NCBI GenBank assembly: GCA_037951105.1
Contig: JBAMJV010008361.1
Location: 1 to 64,000 of the forward strand
DNA: 64,000 nucleotides
Direction: 5' to 3'
From: Echinarachnius parma
Taxonomy: Eukaryota > Echinodermata > Echinoidea > Clypeasteroida > Echinarachniidae
Part shown: positions 12,468 through 23,484 of the stretch, in pieces
Numbering within the stretch: position 1 is the stretch's first letter
How the letters are laid out: each line of letters opens with the position of its first letter
Notes under the pieces: model-generated
The model's input: only the letters and a program-made list of their open reading frames with translations
Database searches by the model: none
Told to the model about the DNA's origin: nothing
Translations under genes and position numbers: made by a program

Positions 12468-12629
12468 TTAGCAATTAGTATCATCTACATGTGTAAATGA
12501 TCCGTTTCTGGGACCTCTTTCAGCAGGTTGGGGAGTGTTCAGTCGGCTGCCTGATCCAGAAAACCACAAAAGCCAGGACATATTGTACTTCCTGGTGTAA
12601 CGCGCGACCAACATCACCAGCACTAATAC
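12468..12629 (-). CDS. Ig-like receptor gene, exon 3 (TM end and tail)
   Basis: The acceptor is CTCATTAG just upstream of 12629, and the frame (phase 0) runs to TAA at 12468-12470. It encodes VLVLVMLVARY, the second half of the transmembrane helix, then a basic stop-transfer stretch (RYTRKY) and a 45-residue cytoplasmic tail ending in THVDDTNC. No ITIM, ITAM or death-type motif is visible in the tail. It joins exon 2 (13006-13067) in frame, making a continuous hydrophobic helix, which strongly supports the splice. The small foldback element begins 88 bp past the stop and may supply the polyadenylation signal, because its right arm reads AATAAA on this strand. Confidence 0.75.
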   Translation of the reverse strand, partial: VLVLVMLVARYTRKYNMSWLLWFSGSGSRLNTPQPAERGPRNGSFTHVDDTNC

Positions 12630-13005
12630 CTAATGAGCAAAGAACGGTAAACAAAATAAAAACACATTAGCGATAAACTAATGGATAAAAAGGAAATGTG
12701 AGTAATAGCATGTTAATTTCTTGACTTTGTTGTTTATAAACAATTCGTCTTTATACATACGCTTGTACAAGAACCTACTGGTCTCTGTCCTCAGAAAATA
12801 TCTTCTCTAACAAAGATGCGTTTTTTTTCTTCAGAACAGTAAGTGAAACATGCCAATTTCTACTAACACATGATATAGTGCTGCATATTATCAACATGAT
12901 TAGTTCGCATTTTCAAATGAATAGCAATTATTTACATTAAAATAATTGCAATTAATCAAACATGCATGAATCAAATATGAAACATAACAAATGAGTGGAA
13001 CTTAC

Positions 13006-13067
13006 CACACATGTTGTCACAACTGCTGTTCCGATTACGAATCCAACAATGTTCGGATGGGATTTTA
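13006..13067 (-). CDS. Ig-like receptor gene, exon 2 (start of TM helix)
   Basis: A 62-nt exon between a good acceptor (TTTTATTTTCAG) and donor (GTAAGT). In phase 1 it reads VKSHPNIVGFVIGTAVVTTC plus V, a juxtamembrane linker leading into a transmembrane helix that exon 3 completes. It is preceded by a 7.2-kb intron almost filled by a foldback transposon, which is probably why simple ORF inspection misses the link to exon 1. Phase agreement on both sides (1 in, 0 out) and the reconstructed helix are the main evidence. Confidence 0.75.
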
Positions 13068-13264
13068 CTGAAAATAAAAGAGGGAAAATGCGAGAAAAGT
13101 GTATAATATTGCTTGATTTGAAAGTATTCCCACAAATGTTGCATAAGCCGCAGTAGAAAATACTTATAATAGTAATAACAATAATAACAGTTATATTTAT
13201 ATAGCGCATACTATGCAAGTACATCTCTATGCGCATTACATGCACATGGCCGCTGCCTCGATTC
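13068..13264. repeat. Short TATATAGCGC-type repeat next to foldback
   Basis: Positions 13180-13240 contain an ATAATA run and TTATATAGCGCATACTATGC, a phrase like the 3' ends of short retroelements; a related TTTATACCGCGC occurs at about 25340. The last 8 bp, CTCGATTC at 13257-13264, are the left target duplication of the large foldback element. Confidence 0.35.
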
Positions 13265-13453
13265 GGGTGCGGTTCGTTATTCCGAAGGTTCGTTATTCCG
13301 AAGGTTCGTTATTCCGAACACGCAAATTTCCTATACCTAATTGCCAAAGTCAGCGCGACAAACGGGAAGACAATAAACAAAGTGATACGCAGCCCCGGTG
13401 ACTTTGAATCCCTGTAGTTATGCACTGATAATTAAATTGTTAAGAACTCTTTT

Positions 13454-14453
13454 TTGTTAATGTTGTGCAAATACCCTTGTGTCTCTTGCACCAAAGAAGT
13501 TAGAAATAATCAGAGAGGTTTACAATGTACTTACTGCTTAGATTGGATGCACACAAAATGTGCTGGGATTAAAAATGAGCATTATGATGATATACATTTT
13601 GAATTTTTGAATTGGCAATGTACTAAATGTCTTTTTCATTATTTACCCCTAGTTGACACTTTTGATGGGAATGATACATGTGAAAATCATATTAAAGCAC
13701 CATTACCTCGGGCAACCTCTGGGGATAAAGATGCAAATGTGTCATTGAAATTTAATGAGTTTAATAATGAAGGTTTCAAATGTTCGCACTTAAATGTTCC
13801 AAGTCTTTATCGTAACATAGATGAAATAAGAATGATTTTATTTGCCAATAACATTCATATTTTAGCTCTCAATAAGACATACTTAGACGATTCCATTAGT
13901 GACAATGAATTGCGTATTCAGGTTACGATTTAATTCGTAAAGATAGAAATCGCAATGGAGGTGGTGTCGCTATTTATATTCTTAATATTATTTGCTATGA
14001 GCAGATCGCTTCTGACGCACTTGAATCACTTGAAGCAATTATAATAAGAGTTCAACCTAAATCTTCTGATCCATTCTTATTTTTGTCATGGTATCGCCCA
14101 CCAGGTAGTAAGATTGTAATGACAGATCATTACAAGAATGTGTTGTCTTTTATTGACACATTTCGCTTGTATACTGTAGTAATGGGGGATGTAAATTGTG
14201 ATATAAGAGCAAACTCTCGGTCGAACGTGACAAACGGTATGAAGAAAGTAATACTTTGTATTCAATGCAACAAATAAATATTGATCGGCCCACTCGAGTC
14301 ACAAATAATTCAATGAGTTTGATAGATCATATGTTAACCAATGACATAAATATGGTTGAATCACGTGGGGGAATTGATGTAGGTTTAAGTGATCATTATT
14401 TATGTTATTTGTATTGGAAAGTTAAAATTGTTCAATCACCCACAATAATTTAA
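13454..14453 (+). pseudogene. LINE: PHD finger and APE-type endonuclease, broken
   Basis: 13454-13640 encodes a Cys/His pattern (CVSC, CTYC, HTKC, CTKC) typical of PHD fingers in CR1-type LINE proteins. From about 13790 the sequence LNVPSLYRNIDEIRMILFAN, then LALNKTYLDD, matches the start of the endonuclease (the catalytic ETWL-type Glu is replaced by Lys in NKTYL). The frame breaks near 13930, resumes as DLIRKDRNRNGGGVAIYI in another phase, and continues through WYRPPGSK, GDVNCD and the SLIDHM and SDHYL motifs to 14450. The substituted Glu and frame breaks show loss of function. Confidence 0.75.
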
Positions 14454-14477
14454 TTTAGAAACTTTAAAAATTTTGAT

Positions 14478-16519
14478 ATGGAAGTTTTTCGCAATCATTT
14501 ATTAAATCATTCTTGGCACGAAATTATATTAACTGATTCCATTGATGAAGCAGTGGAACTTTGGGAGAGGTTTTTAATGAAGACTGTGGATGAACTCGCC
14601 CCAATGAAAAAGAAACGTGTTCGTAAGCAGCCAGCTCCGTGGATGAACTCAGACATTATTCAGTTAATGAACAGAAGAGATCATTTGAAAAGACAAGCTT
14701 TGAAAAATAAAGACGATAGTATTATGAACTTGTATCGTAAAGCTCGAAATTTAGTGACGAAGACAATAAGAATAGTTAAGACAGAACATTTTGCTAAAAA
14801 GTTAAACAAGGCCTCTAATAATAACTCAAGTGTTAATATTTGGTCAGTTTTGAAACCATTGCTTCCATCTAAAAAACCTGTTAATAGCAATAAAGCTGGT
14901 GAGAGCCAGCCTTTAGCTAATCAATAATGAATGCTTTGCTAATGTAGGGTCTGAATTGGCGTCTAAAATTCCCACTGTTGAGAGTAAACACGCTGTAAAT
15001 GATAATGTTCAATCTTGTTCTGAATTTATTCCTTTCAGTGAAGAAAACGTATTAAAGACAATTTTAAGCATGACTAACACAAAATCTGCTGGTGTTGACA
15101 ATATTCCTATGTCGGTATTGAAGATGGCAACTCCATACATTGTACCAACTCTTACCTATATTTTGAATAGGTCAATACGCGAAGGTGTTTTCCCTAGTAA
15201 ATGGAAAAGGTCAAAGATAATACCAGTATACAAATCCGGTGATAAATCATCTCCTAATAATTATAGGCCCATTACTATTTTGCCTTCTGTATCAAAGATT
15301 TTAGAGAAACTTGTTTAAGAACATATAGTTTGTTATTTGAGAAGTAATACTATTTTGTCAGAAGCCCAGTCGGGGTTCAGAAAAAAACACTCATTTATTA
15401 CTACATTATTGAAGGTCACAGATGACTGGCTAAGCGCGCTAGATCGCGGAATGTATACTAAAAGCATTCGATACCGTTAAACCATCCATTTTATTGAATA
15501 AATTATCCAGTATTGGTGTATCAAATGCTTGTTTGCCATGGTTTAGTAGCTATCTGACTGGTCGTCGGATAAGTACGCTTTTTAATTCTTCAACCTCGAT
15601 AGATTACGGTGTCCCTCAAGGCTCGATGTTAGGGCCACTTTTGTTTATTATTATTGTGAAACACATAAAGCATTGCAATGTACATTTATATGCAGACGAT
15701 ACAGTGATTTATTTTTCTCACAAGGACACAAATGTTATAGAACAAACAATAAATTCCGACTTACTGAATATATATAGCTGGCTGTGTAATTCTAAACTGA
15801 GCCTTAACTTTGATAAAAACGGTCAGTATGTTATTTGGTTCTAATAAGATGTTACATAAATGTAATCATTTAAACTTAAAATTAAATGACAAGGAAATAC
15901 AATATGTACAGTCTACAAAGTACCTTGGTATGATACTTGATTCACATTTAAAGTGGAATTTACACATTGAAAATATTTGTATTCGAATTAGTAAATTGAT
16001 AGGTCTTCTATCTCGTTTACGATATAATATTAATTGTTTAATCTTGAAAATTGTGTATAATGCAATGATTCTCCCAATATTTGATTATGGAGACTTGGTA
16101 TATGGAACTGCCTGTGCTAAACACACTGATTTATTGCAGAAGCTCCAAAACACAGCTTGCCGAATTATGTTAGGGTTTGCCCTTACAGACATATGTCAAT
16201 TATAGATTTGCATGATCGAGTTGGTTTAAAATCATTAGCAGCAAGGCGAAGTTCTCATTTAAACTCAATGGTATATAAGGCAACACATGAGTTAACTCCG
16301 CTTTATTTAAAAAGATCCTTTCAATTTTGTGATTATAGTTATTCTCTAAGATCAAATGGAAATTTATTTTTACCAAAACCAAAAACAGAATTTCTTAAAC
16401 GCACATTTCTTTATAGAGGCGCGCATGAATATAATATTCTTCCCTCTGTAATAAAATCCTCGCCAAGTATTTTTGTATTTAATAAGAAGTTGCATTCTTT
16501 TATACCAAGTTTTGTTTAA
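14478..16519 (+). pseudogene. LINE: reverse transcriptase and C-terminus, broken
   Basis: 14478-14925 is the linker after the endonuclease (APWMNSDI motif). RT motifs follow: KSAGVDNIP (15090), NYRPITILP (15260), QSGFRKKHS (about 15370), VPQGSMLGPLLF (15610) and the catalytic YADD at 15689-15700. Stops at 15316 and the lost KAFDT motif around 15460 show frameshifts. The C-terminal part, with KYLGMILD, YNAMILPIFDYGD and TACRIMLG, runs in two further frames to a stop at 16517. About 280 bp of 3' UTR precede the A-rich tail. Confidence 0.8.
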
Positions 16520-17204
16520 TCCTCTTCGATGATATTGATTCAGTAATCATAATAATTGTTGAAATTCATTGTTAGTTATTGTTAATTGCTGTTAATGGTT
16601 AATTGTTTGTTGAAATTCATTTTTTATTATATTGTTAATTACTGTTAATTATTGTAAATTGTTAATTATTGTTAGTATATTGTTGTCAAAGGACCCCATG
16701 GTAGAACAGCAATGTCTGCATAGACGGCGCTGAATGGGCCATCCCTCCGAATCTTTTGTATTTACTTGTGTTTCGGAAAATAAATAAATAAATAATAAAT
16801 AAATACCTGAGTGTTCGTTAATCCGAAAATGAAATAGGGTTCGTTAATCCGAACATTTGTTGCATTATTCCGAAGGTTCGTTATTCCGAAGGCTCGTTAT
16901 TCCGAAGGTTCGTTATTTCGAAGGTTCGCTATTCCTAAAATGAAATCGGGTTCGTTATTCCTAAGGTTCGTTATTCCGAAGGTTCGTTATTCCGAAGGCT
17001 CGTTATTCCGAAGGTTCGCTATTCCTAAAATGAAACCGGGTTCGTTATTCTGAAGGTTCGTTATTCCGAAGGTTTTTTATTCCGAAGGTTCTTTATTCCG
17101 AGGGTTCGTTATTCCGAAGGTTCGCTATTCCTAAAATCAAATCGGGTTCGTTATTCCGAAGGTTCGTTATTCCGAAGGTTCGCTATTCCTAAAATGAAAT
17201 CGAA

Positions 17205-19242
17205 CCTTCGGAATAACGAACCTTCGGAATAACGAACCCAATTTTATTTTTGGATCAACGAACCTTCGGAATAACGAACCCGATTTTATTTTCGGATCAA
17301 CGAAACCTTCGGAATAACGAACCTTCGGAATAACGAACCCGATTTTATTATTCGGATCAACGAACCTTCGGAATAACGAACCTTCGGAATAACGAACCCG
17401 ATTTTATTTTCGGATCAACAAACCTTCGGAATAACGAACCCGATTTTATTTTCGGATCAACGAACCTTCGGATTAACGAACCCGATTTTATTATTCGGAT
17501 CAACGAACCTTCGGAATAACGAACCCGATTTTATTATTCGGATCAACGAACCTTCGGAATAACGAACCTTCGGAATAACGAACCCAATTTTTTTTTCGGA
17601 TCAACGAACCTTCGGAATAACGAACCTTCGGAATAACGAACCTTCGGATCAACGAACCTTCGGAATAACGAACCTTCGGAATAACGAACCCGATTTTATT
17701 ATTCAGATCAACGAACCTACGGAATAACGAACCTTCGGATCAACGAACCTTCGGAATAACGAACCTTCGGAATAACGAACCTTCGGAATAACGAACCTTC
17801 GGAATAACGAACCTTCGGAATAACGAACTTTCGGAATAACGAACCCGATTTTATTATTCAGATCAACGAACCTTCGGAATAACGAACCTTCGGATCAACG
17901 AACCTTCGGAATAACGAACCTTCGGAATAACGAACCTTCGGAATAACGAACTTTCGGAATAACGATCCCGATTTTATTTTTGGATCAACGAACCTTCGGA
18001 ATAACGAACCTTCGGATCAACGAACCTTCGGAATAACGAACCTTCGGAATAACGAACCTTCGGAATAACGAACCCGATTTTATTTTCGGATCAACGAACC
18101 TTCGGAATAACGAACCCAATTTTATTTTCGGATCAACGAACCTTCGGAATAACGAACCTTTGGAATAACGAACCCGATTTTATTTTCGGATCAACGAAAC
18201 CTTCGGAATAACGAACCTTCGGAATAACGAACCCGATTTTATTATTCGGATCAACGAACCTTCGGAATAACGAACCTTCGGAATAACAAACCCGATTTTA
18301 TTTTCGGATCAACAAACCTTCGGAATAACGAACCTTCGGAATAACGAACCCGATTTTATTTTCGGATCAACGAACCTTCGGAATAACGAACCCGATTTTA
18401 TTATTCGGATCAACGAACCTTCGGAATAACGAACCTTCGGAATAACGAACCCAATTTTATTTTCGGATCAACGAACCTTCGGAATAACGAACCCGATTTT
18501 ATTTTCGGATCAACGAACCTTCGGAATAACGAACCTTCGGAATAACGAACCCAATTTTATTATTCGGATCAACGAACCTTCGGAATAACGAACCTTCGGA
18601 ATAACGAACCTTCGGAATAACGAACCTTTGGAATAACCAACCCGATTTTATTTTCGGATCAACGAACCTTCGGAATAACGAACCCGATTTTATTTTCGGA
18701 TCAACGAACCTTCGGAATAACGAACCTTCGGAATAACGAACCCAATTTTATTTTCGGATCAACGAACCTTCGGAATAACGAACCTTCGGAATAACGAACC
18801 TTCGGAATAACGAACCCGATTTTATTTTCGGATCAACGAACCTTCGGAATAACGAACCTTCGGAATAACGAACCCGATTTTATTATTCGGATCAACGATC
18901 CTTCGGAATAACAAACCTTCGGAATAAGGAACCTTCGGAATAACGAACCCGATTTTATTTTCGGATCAACGAACCTTCGGAATAACGAACCCGATTTTAT
19001 TTTCGGATCAACGAACCTTCGGAATAACGAACCCTCGGAATAACGAACCCGATTTTATTTTTGGATCAACGAACCTTCGGAATAACGAACCTTCGGAATA
19101 ATGAACCTTCGGAATAACGAACCTTCGGAATAACGAACCTTCGGAATAACGAACCTTCGGAATAACAAACCTTCGGAATAACGAACCTTCGGAATAACTG
19201 AACCTTCGGAATAACGAACCTTCGGAATAACGGACTGTAACC
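17205..19242 (-). repeat. Inverted word array (TTCGGAATAACGAACC) with AATAAA spacers
   Basis: This is the right arm of the large foldback element. Two kinds of unit alternate: the 16-bp TTCGGAATAACGAACC and a longer one with CGATTTTATTTTCGG. On the minus strand, the sense strand of the surrounding Ig-like gene, the longer unit reads CCGAAAATAAAATCGG and so presents AATAAA; about 28 such hexamers were counted by eye. Confidence 0.85.
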
Positions 19243-19250
19243 CTCGATTC

Positions 19251-20308
19251 GACGTTGTTAGCTCTGACTGAGGCATAGTGTGTGAGACGAACTTCAATCT
19301 GCTAAGGTTAATGCACACATTGACCACCAACAATAATTATTTTTTATGTTCAAATAATAAAATAGTCTATGCTTGTTTTTTTTTTAACAAAATGAAATTA
19401 ATCTTTTTTGGAGCTCATTATTATTATGATCAAAATTATTTAATCAGGACACATTGACTGTTCATGATTAAAATTGTTCTCCGATTTAGAGATACAACAC
19501 GCTCACCGTCCGATTTGAGCACGCGTTCACCCCTGTTTTCACCAGCGACCCAAAAGACGGTCACCGTGTCTTGTTTATGACGTCATACTCTTCTCGAGAT
19601 GCATGATATCTCGGAAAAATCATACTAAAAGCGAGTCTCATGTTAGTTTATCAGTTTTGGTACTATGATAGTAATTATTCAAACATGTTACTGCTTGAAT
19701 TTGCATTGCGATTGCGTACGATGCCAGTTTGGCCTCTTTGTATGCTATGAAATAAATGAAATGAATGCAAACATCTACATTTCATTGTACGGCATCGCCT
19801 TTCACTACCGTACGGCATGCCGTTGCGATGTCCATGGGCCAGGGCCGGGCACGAAATTGTTATGCTTAGCCGACTGTGCTTTGTATTGCACTGTGTATGC
19901 GTGTCTGCGTTCGCACGAGCGCGACGTGACTGAACGAGCGTCAACGTGTGAAAACGAAAGGGTAACGAATGACAGTCGACGTGCCTAGTCAACCCAGTAC
20001 AGTAGGGCTCTCTCTCGACGCGCTCACTAGTGAACGTGACAAAAACGATAGCAGCCTAATGAAATAAGGAGACACACGCTTATCTTCGTCTATAGGAAAG
20101 ATCAGATTATCATTATGATTTTGATTATCGTCGTTTTCATTATTTTTATTTAAGATGATTGAAATACACATGCATTTAACTATTACTGTTTTACTTTGTT
20201 ATGATATAGTACGAGTCGTGGTGCTTTTACAGTTAATTGCTATATTTTGTTAAACACAAACAACTTCATCGGCTAAGGCACATACTTGGTAGTTATACTA
20301 TGCAATAC
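19251..20308. other. Remainder of intron 1 of the Ig-like gene
   Basis: Between the foldback element and exon 1 lies moderately AT-rich DNA with a CpG-richer patch at about 19820-20040. The short open frames on both strands overlap each other and carry no recognisable domain or splice continuity. Nothing else was seen. Confidence 0.5.
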
Positions 20309-21089
20309 CTGCGGAATGCAGAGTTGGTGATACAAACGTTGACGTGGCGCTGGATGGATGGGTAGATAAGTTGTCCTCTCCAGGGGGTGTGTACACGAAA
20401 TCCTTGCAGGAGTCCTGGTTGATCACTGAATCATCACCAGTAGAACAGCATGCAGCCGGCCGTGCAGGGTCCACCCAGTAGACGACATATAACTGGTCGT
20501 CGACAAGCGATACGGGCTGCAGATGTGGCAGTCGTTTTCCATTCTGACGGCAGGAAATGTCCCCACGGTTGTCGGAACTGCCAGCGGTGGCATTACATTG
20601 GACAGTAAGCCAGTAACCGTCAGGAGGAAGGGATTTCTGAGCTTCACACGTGGCCGTTCCAGGTGAAAATGATACGACGACATCAGTAGCATAAATCATG
20701 GATTTAAAATAATCGCCAATGACTTCTGCTACAATGACTGCATAGCTACCCTCATCTGTCTTTTCCAGATTGGCTATTATAAAGACGATGGTTATATTTG
20801 TTTGTTCTTTGCCTACTTGAACATCAATGCGACCATCCTGACCTGTTATCAGACGCCGTGTGTCGATCTGGTTGCTGTAAAAGAACGGTTGTGACATGCC
20901 AACGAGTATAGCTGTACAGGAGTATGTTGCATCTTGCGAGGTCAGTTCATGGGTGAATGTCCGAGTGACGTTTGATCCTATGGGGAATGTGGTTGATGTA
21001 ACACTAGTGATGAGACACGAGGTCATGATAAGAAGGAACCGGAGAAATGATACCGGTAAACTGAAGGACGACCCGAAGTTTCTTATCAT
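20309..21089 (-). CDS. Ig-like receptor gene, exon 1 (signal peptide and ectodomain)
   Basis: The ATG at 21089 opens a typical signal peptide (MIRNFGSSFSLPVSFLRFLL, cleavage probably near residue 32). Residues 33-125 look like an Ig V/I-type fold: YSC (Cys58), an RID.QV strand and the conserved DEGSY turn (112-116), but the usual second Cys two residues after Tyr116 is Val118. Residues 140-230 form a Cys-rich second module (CEAQ, VQCNAT, ISCRQ, ACCSTGDD). N-glycosylation sequons NVT, NIT, NAT and NLS are present. The exon ends at donor GCAG/GTATTG in phase 1 and joins exons 2 and 3, giving 334 residues. An acceptor (TATATTTCAG) at 21158 suggests an upstream 5' UTR exon. A cell-surface recognition or adhesion role is inferred; the ligand is unknown. 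Confidence 0.75.
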
Positions 21090-21157
21090 ATATTGACAAG
21101 CATGCGAGCTGATAAGATCAAAAGCAAACAAAACAGTGAGAAGAGATTATAACATTT

Positions 21158-22257
21158 CTGAAATATAAGTGATTTGGGTGATATCGCCATGGCCAGAGGA
21201 AGAAGGGAGGATGACATGGCCGGCTGTGAAAAAATGGATTCTGCGATAATACCCATCCTCTTCCTTTGCCAAGCCATTCGTGTCTCGTGAACATGTTTTT
21301 ATTTATTATCACGCACTAGCACTAGGGGGGGGGGGGGGGGGACCCAACAAATTCCCCCGAGATTTTGGCGACTCCCCGACCGTCGGGATCGAAGGGTATA
21401 CGTTTTGCGGAGGACGTAGAGGCATTCTTGAGTCACCCCCGCCCCTTGGTCGTCATCCAGATCGAAGAAAAGGGGGCATGCACAATGCTCATTGCCTGTT
21501 TAAGCCGCCGACCATTGACTAACGATTTACCACCTTAAAGGGACAGTCCCTCTTTTACAAAACGTCTGAACAGTTTCCATTTGACGGATGGGGATATGTA
21601 ACACACACAAACAAATCAGATCGAACAGCTCTGTAATTTGGATTCTACGAATGAAAAAACGAATGCGTCCCTCCATAAAACTATATATCGGTCAATAAAG
21701 AAGTTTAACTGAGTTAGCATGACATTACAACAATATTGCACTTATTCTTGTGAAGGTATTGTGAAGCCGACATTTGTAAAGGTATGTCACGAAAAAATGA
21801 AGAATATATAATTACATGTAGTCAGTTTAAGCGAGGTTTGGCAGCGGCGAAGCTACTATATTAGAAAGAACACGAACATAGTGTATTGTATCTAATTTAA
21901 TACAAGCGGAACAAATTATGGACCATATGAAATATGGGGGATAACTGAATAACTTTGCATGGGTACTAAACCATCATGATTTTGTTATACATTGGCCGGA
22001 TGTATCGTTGGACGGAGCCCCGATGGGTTGTGGGCGGGATCGAGTCAATTTTGTCTTACTATTTAAATGATGACTATGGGAATAGTAAAGTTTTAAACAA
22101 AAAAACAAGTCGAGTGCATGTGATATGCATTTCGTCAATAGTCTTTTCATGCATACAATATCATCATATTTGCATTATGATAATTGTTAACAATTTAAAA
22201 TGAGTGTACCGGGGATGGGGTTATAATTATGTTCACCGAAAATCGTTCGGATTGGGA
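21158..22257. other. Intergenic stretch with G-run element
   Basis: A 17-base G run at about 21326 begins a GC-rich block to 21490 (repeat-like, family unknown). The phrase TTAAAGGGACAGTCCCTC at 21536 resembles MITE termini, but no partner end was found. Segments at 22105-22185 and 22560-22625 are diverged copies of each other (GAGTGCATGTG, then CATGCATACAAT). No gene recognised. Confidence 0.4.
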
Positions 22258-22278
22258 GGAAATTATTTACCCGCTTTT
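22258..22278 (-). CDS. Possible terminal exon of the alternative 3' module
   Basis: A pyrimidine-rich acceptor (CCTTGTGCATGTTGTAG) precedes 22278. Entered in phase 2 from the donor at 23423, it reads only RKAGK and a stop. The match of phase and a stop is weak evidence because the exon is tiny; other unseen terminal exons are possible. Confidence 0.25.
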
Positions 22279-22768
22279 CTACAACATGCACAAGGAAAGA
22301 AGGTTTAACCATCTCAGGATTGCTAATACAAAATAGTAAAAAGGGTGTAATGTATTAATTGCAAGAAGAGACAGCTATGATCATTCCCACCAAGGCAATA
22401 TATCCACGGGTTTCACAAGAATATGATAAACATAAAACTGAATTTGGAAATCAAACTTCTAGCACAACATCCCGCAGATTTGGAGATGGTGGAAATGGCG
22501 ATCACCGCCCCCTTCCTTAGTTTAACTTCGCAAAAAAAAACAACAACAACAAATACCCATCGAGTGCATGTGTTAGTAATTCGTCATGAGTTTGTCATGC
22601 ATACAATTTCATCATATAATATTCAGAGGTCGTTGTGTTCTTTATAGTGATCGCTTTACTCTGACTAAAAATCCGCGGATACCCGCGGGTACCGCTAGTT
22701 TCACATTATAATTAACAAAATGTGTTAATGTGGTTTAATTTGAAATAATAGAAATATGTAATAATATG

Positions 22769-22966
22769 CAGTGGCGTAGATATGGGGGCGAGTGTGTCAT
22801 GTCCAACATACAACCTTATCTGACAAAATAATATAAAACACTACGGGAGATCTGTGACATAATAAAGAAATACATAAGGTACCCCAATAATTCACGTGCC
22901 CCCCCCCCCCCCCCCCCCTCCCCAACCCAAACCCCAAAATCAGTCCGACCACGAAACACCACTGCA
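22769..22966. mobile_element. MITE with GCAGTGGCGTAG end
   Basis: The left end ATGCAGTGGCGTAG and the right end CACCACTGCAT are inverted repeats of about 10 bp. The interior contains a 20-base C run. CAGTGGCGTAG-type ends are common in non-autonomous DNA elements; the family is not determined. Confidence 0.4.
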
Positions 22967-23422
22967 TTTATGTGTATTCCTTGCTTTAGAAATTTATCAT
23001 TTTAAAATGATGACAATTTAGTGGGTTTTCATTATATCCTTTGCACATACAAACTTCAGTGATTCAACAGGTGTGAATGGGGATGATATTAAAGGGGGGA
23101 AAACTTGAGTCACTCGATTATGTACATCTATGTATCCGCGTAACACAGGGGCTTCGTTTAAATGCAACACATAATTTATACATAACGTTATTAACACCAT
23201 GTATATTTACATTTCATGTAATTTGTAATGTTTATCTTTTTGGATAATATTTATTTGTATTATATCAACTTCAACTGTTACTTTTTCAGTTTCTGCATAG
23301 AGACTGCATTAGTATATCGATTGTTCAAGTTGTTATGAAATGTTACCTTACATTTGACTGGTTGGTCTATTTAAGAAGTATGTTTCAACGAATGCTTGGA
23401 ATCATTCTGATTTCATAGTTAC

Positions 23423-23484
23423 CTTTCCTGGTTCGCAAGGTCATCTTCTGTTTGTAAATTATCGTCATTTCTATGTCTTTCCTC
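23423..23484 (-). CDS. Alternative 3' module, exon (acidic linker)
   Basis: A 62-nt exon with strong acceptor (TATTCCCTTCACAG) and donor (AAAG/GTAACT). In phase 0 it reads EERHRNDDNLQTEDDLANQE, a hydrophilic, acidic segment without a known domain. The preceding exon (23992-24092) ends in phase 0, so the join is open. Confidence 0.5.

Larger units (their letters stand above)
13339..16802 (+). mobile_element. CR1/Jockey-like LINE inside the foldback left arm
   Basis: The insertion is bounded by ATACCT on both sides (13333-13338 and 16803-16808); removing it restores the sequence CCTATACCTGAGTGTTCG, found uninterrupted at 11633-11645 in the small foldback copy. The element has a 5' UTR, a PHD-type zinc finger, an endonuclease-like region, a reverse transcriptase and an A-rich tail of AAATA units after 16770. 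Coding sequence is broken by several stops and frameshifts, so it is dead. A zinc finger ahead of an APE endonuclease and RT fits the CR1/Jockey group; the exact clade is not determined. Confidence 0.9.
13265..19242. mobile_element. Foldback element with word-array arms, large copy
   Basis: It starts GGGTGCGGTTCGTTATTCCG and ends CGGAATAACGGACTGTAACC, the same termini as the copy at 11558. The flanks carry a different but again perfect 8-bp repeat, CTCGATTC, at 13257-13264 and 19243-19250. The left arm is 13265-13338 plus 16803-17204; the right arm is 17205-19242, built from over one hundred copies of CCTTCGGAATAACGAA with interspersed CGATTTTATTTTCGGATCAA spacers. The arms meet directly at about 17204 with almost no spacer. 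A LINE interrupts the left arm. It lies wholly within intron 1 of the Ig-like receptor gene. No transposase is visible. Confidence 0.9.

Noticed and set aside
12032..12484. Long open frames through the word arrays (repeating SLFRRFVIPKVRYSEG), also at 19055-19333 and 13213-13417
   Set aside because: They are products of a 16-bp repeat without stops in some frames; the peptide repeats mirror the DNA words and there is no start context or domain.
11567..19235. Regular short repeats that look like a CRISPR array
   Set aside because: The words follow each other without unique spacers, occur in both orientations, and lie in a eukaryotic intron.
19665..19992. Overlapping open frames on both strands in the CpG-richer part of intron 1
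   Set aside because: They mirror each other across strands, have no recognisable domain, and lie inside the intron.
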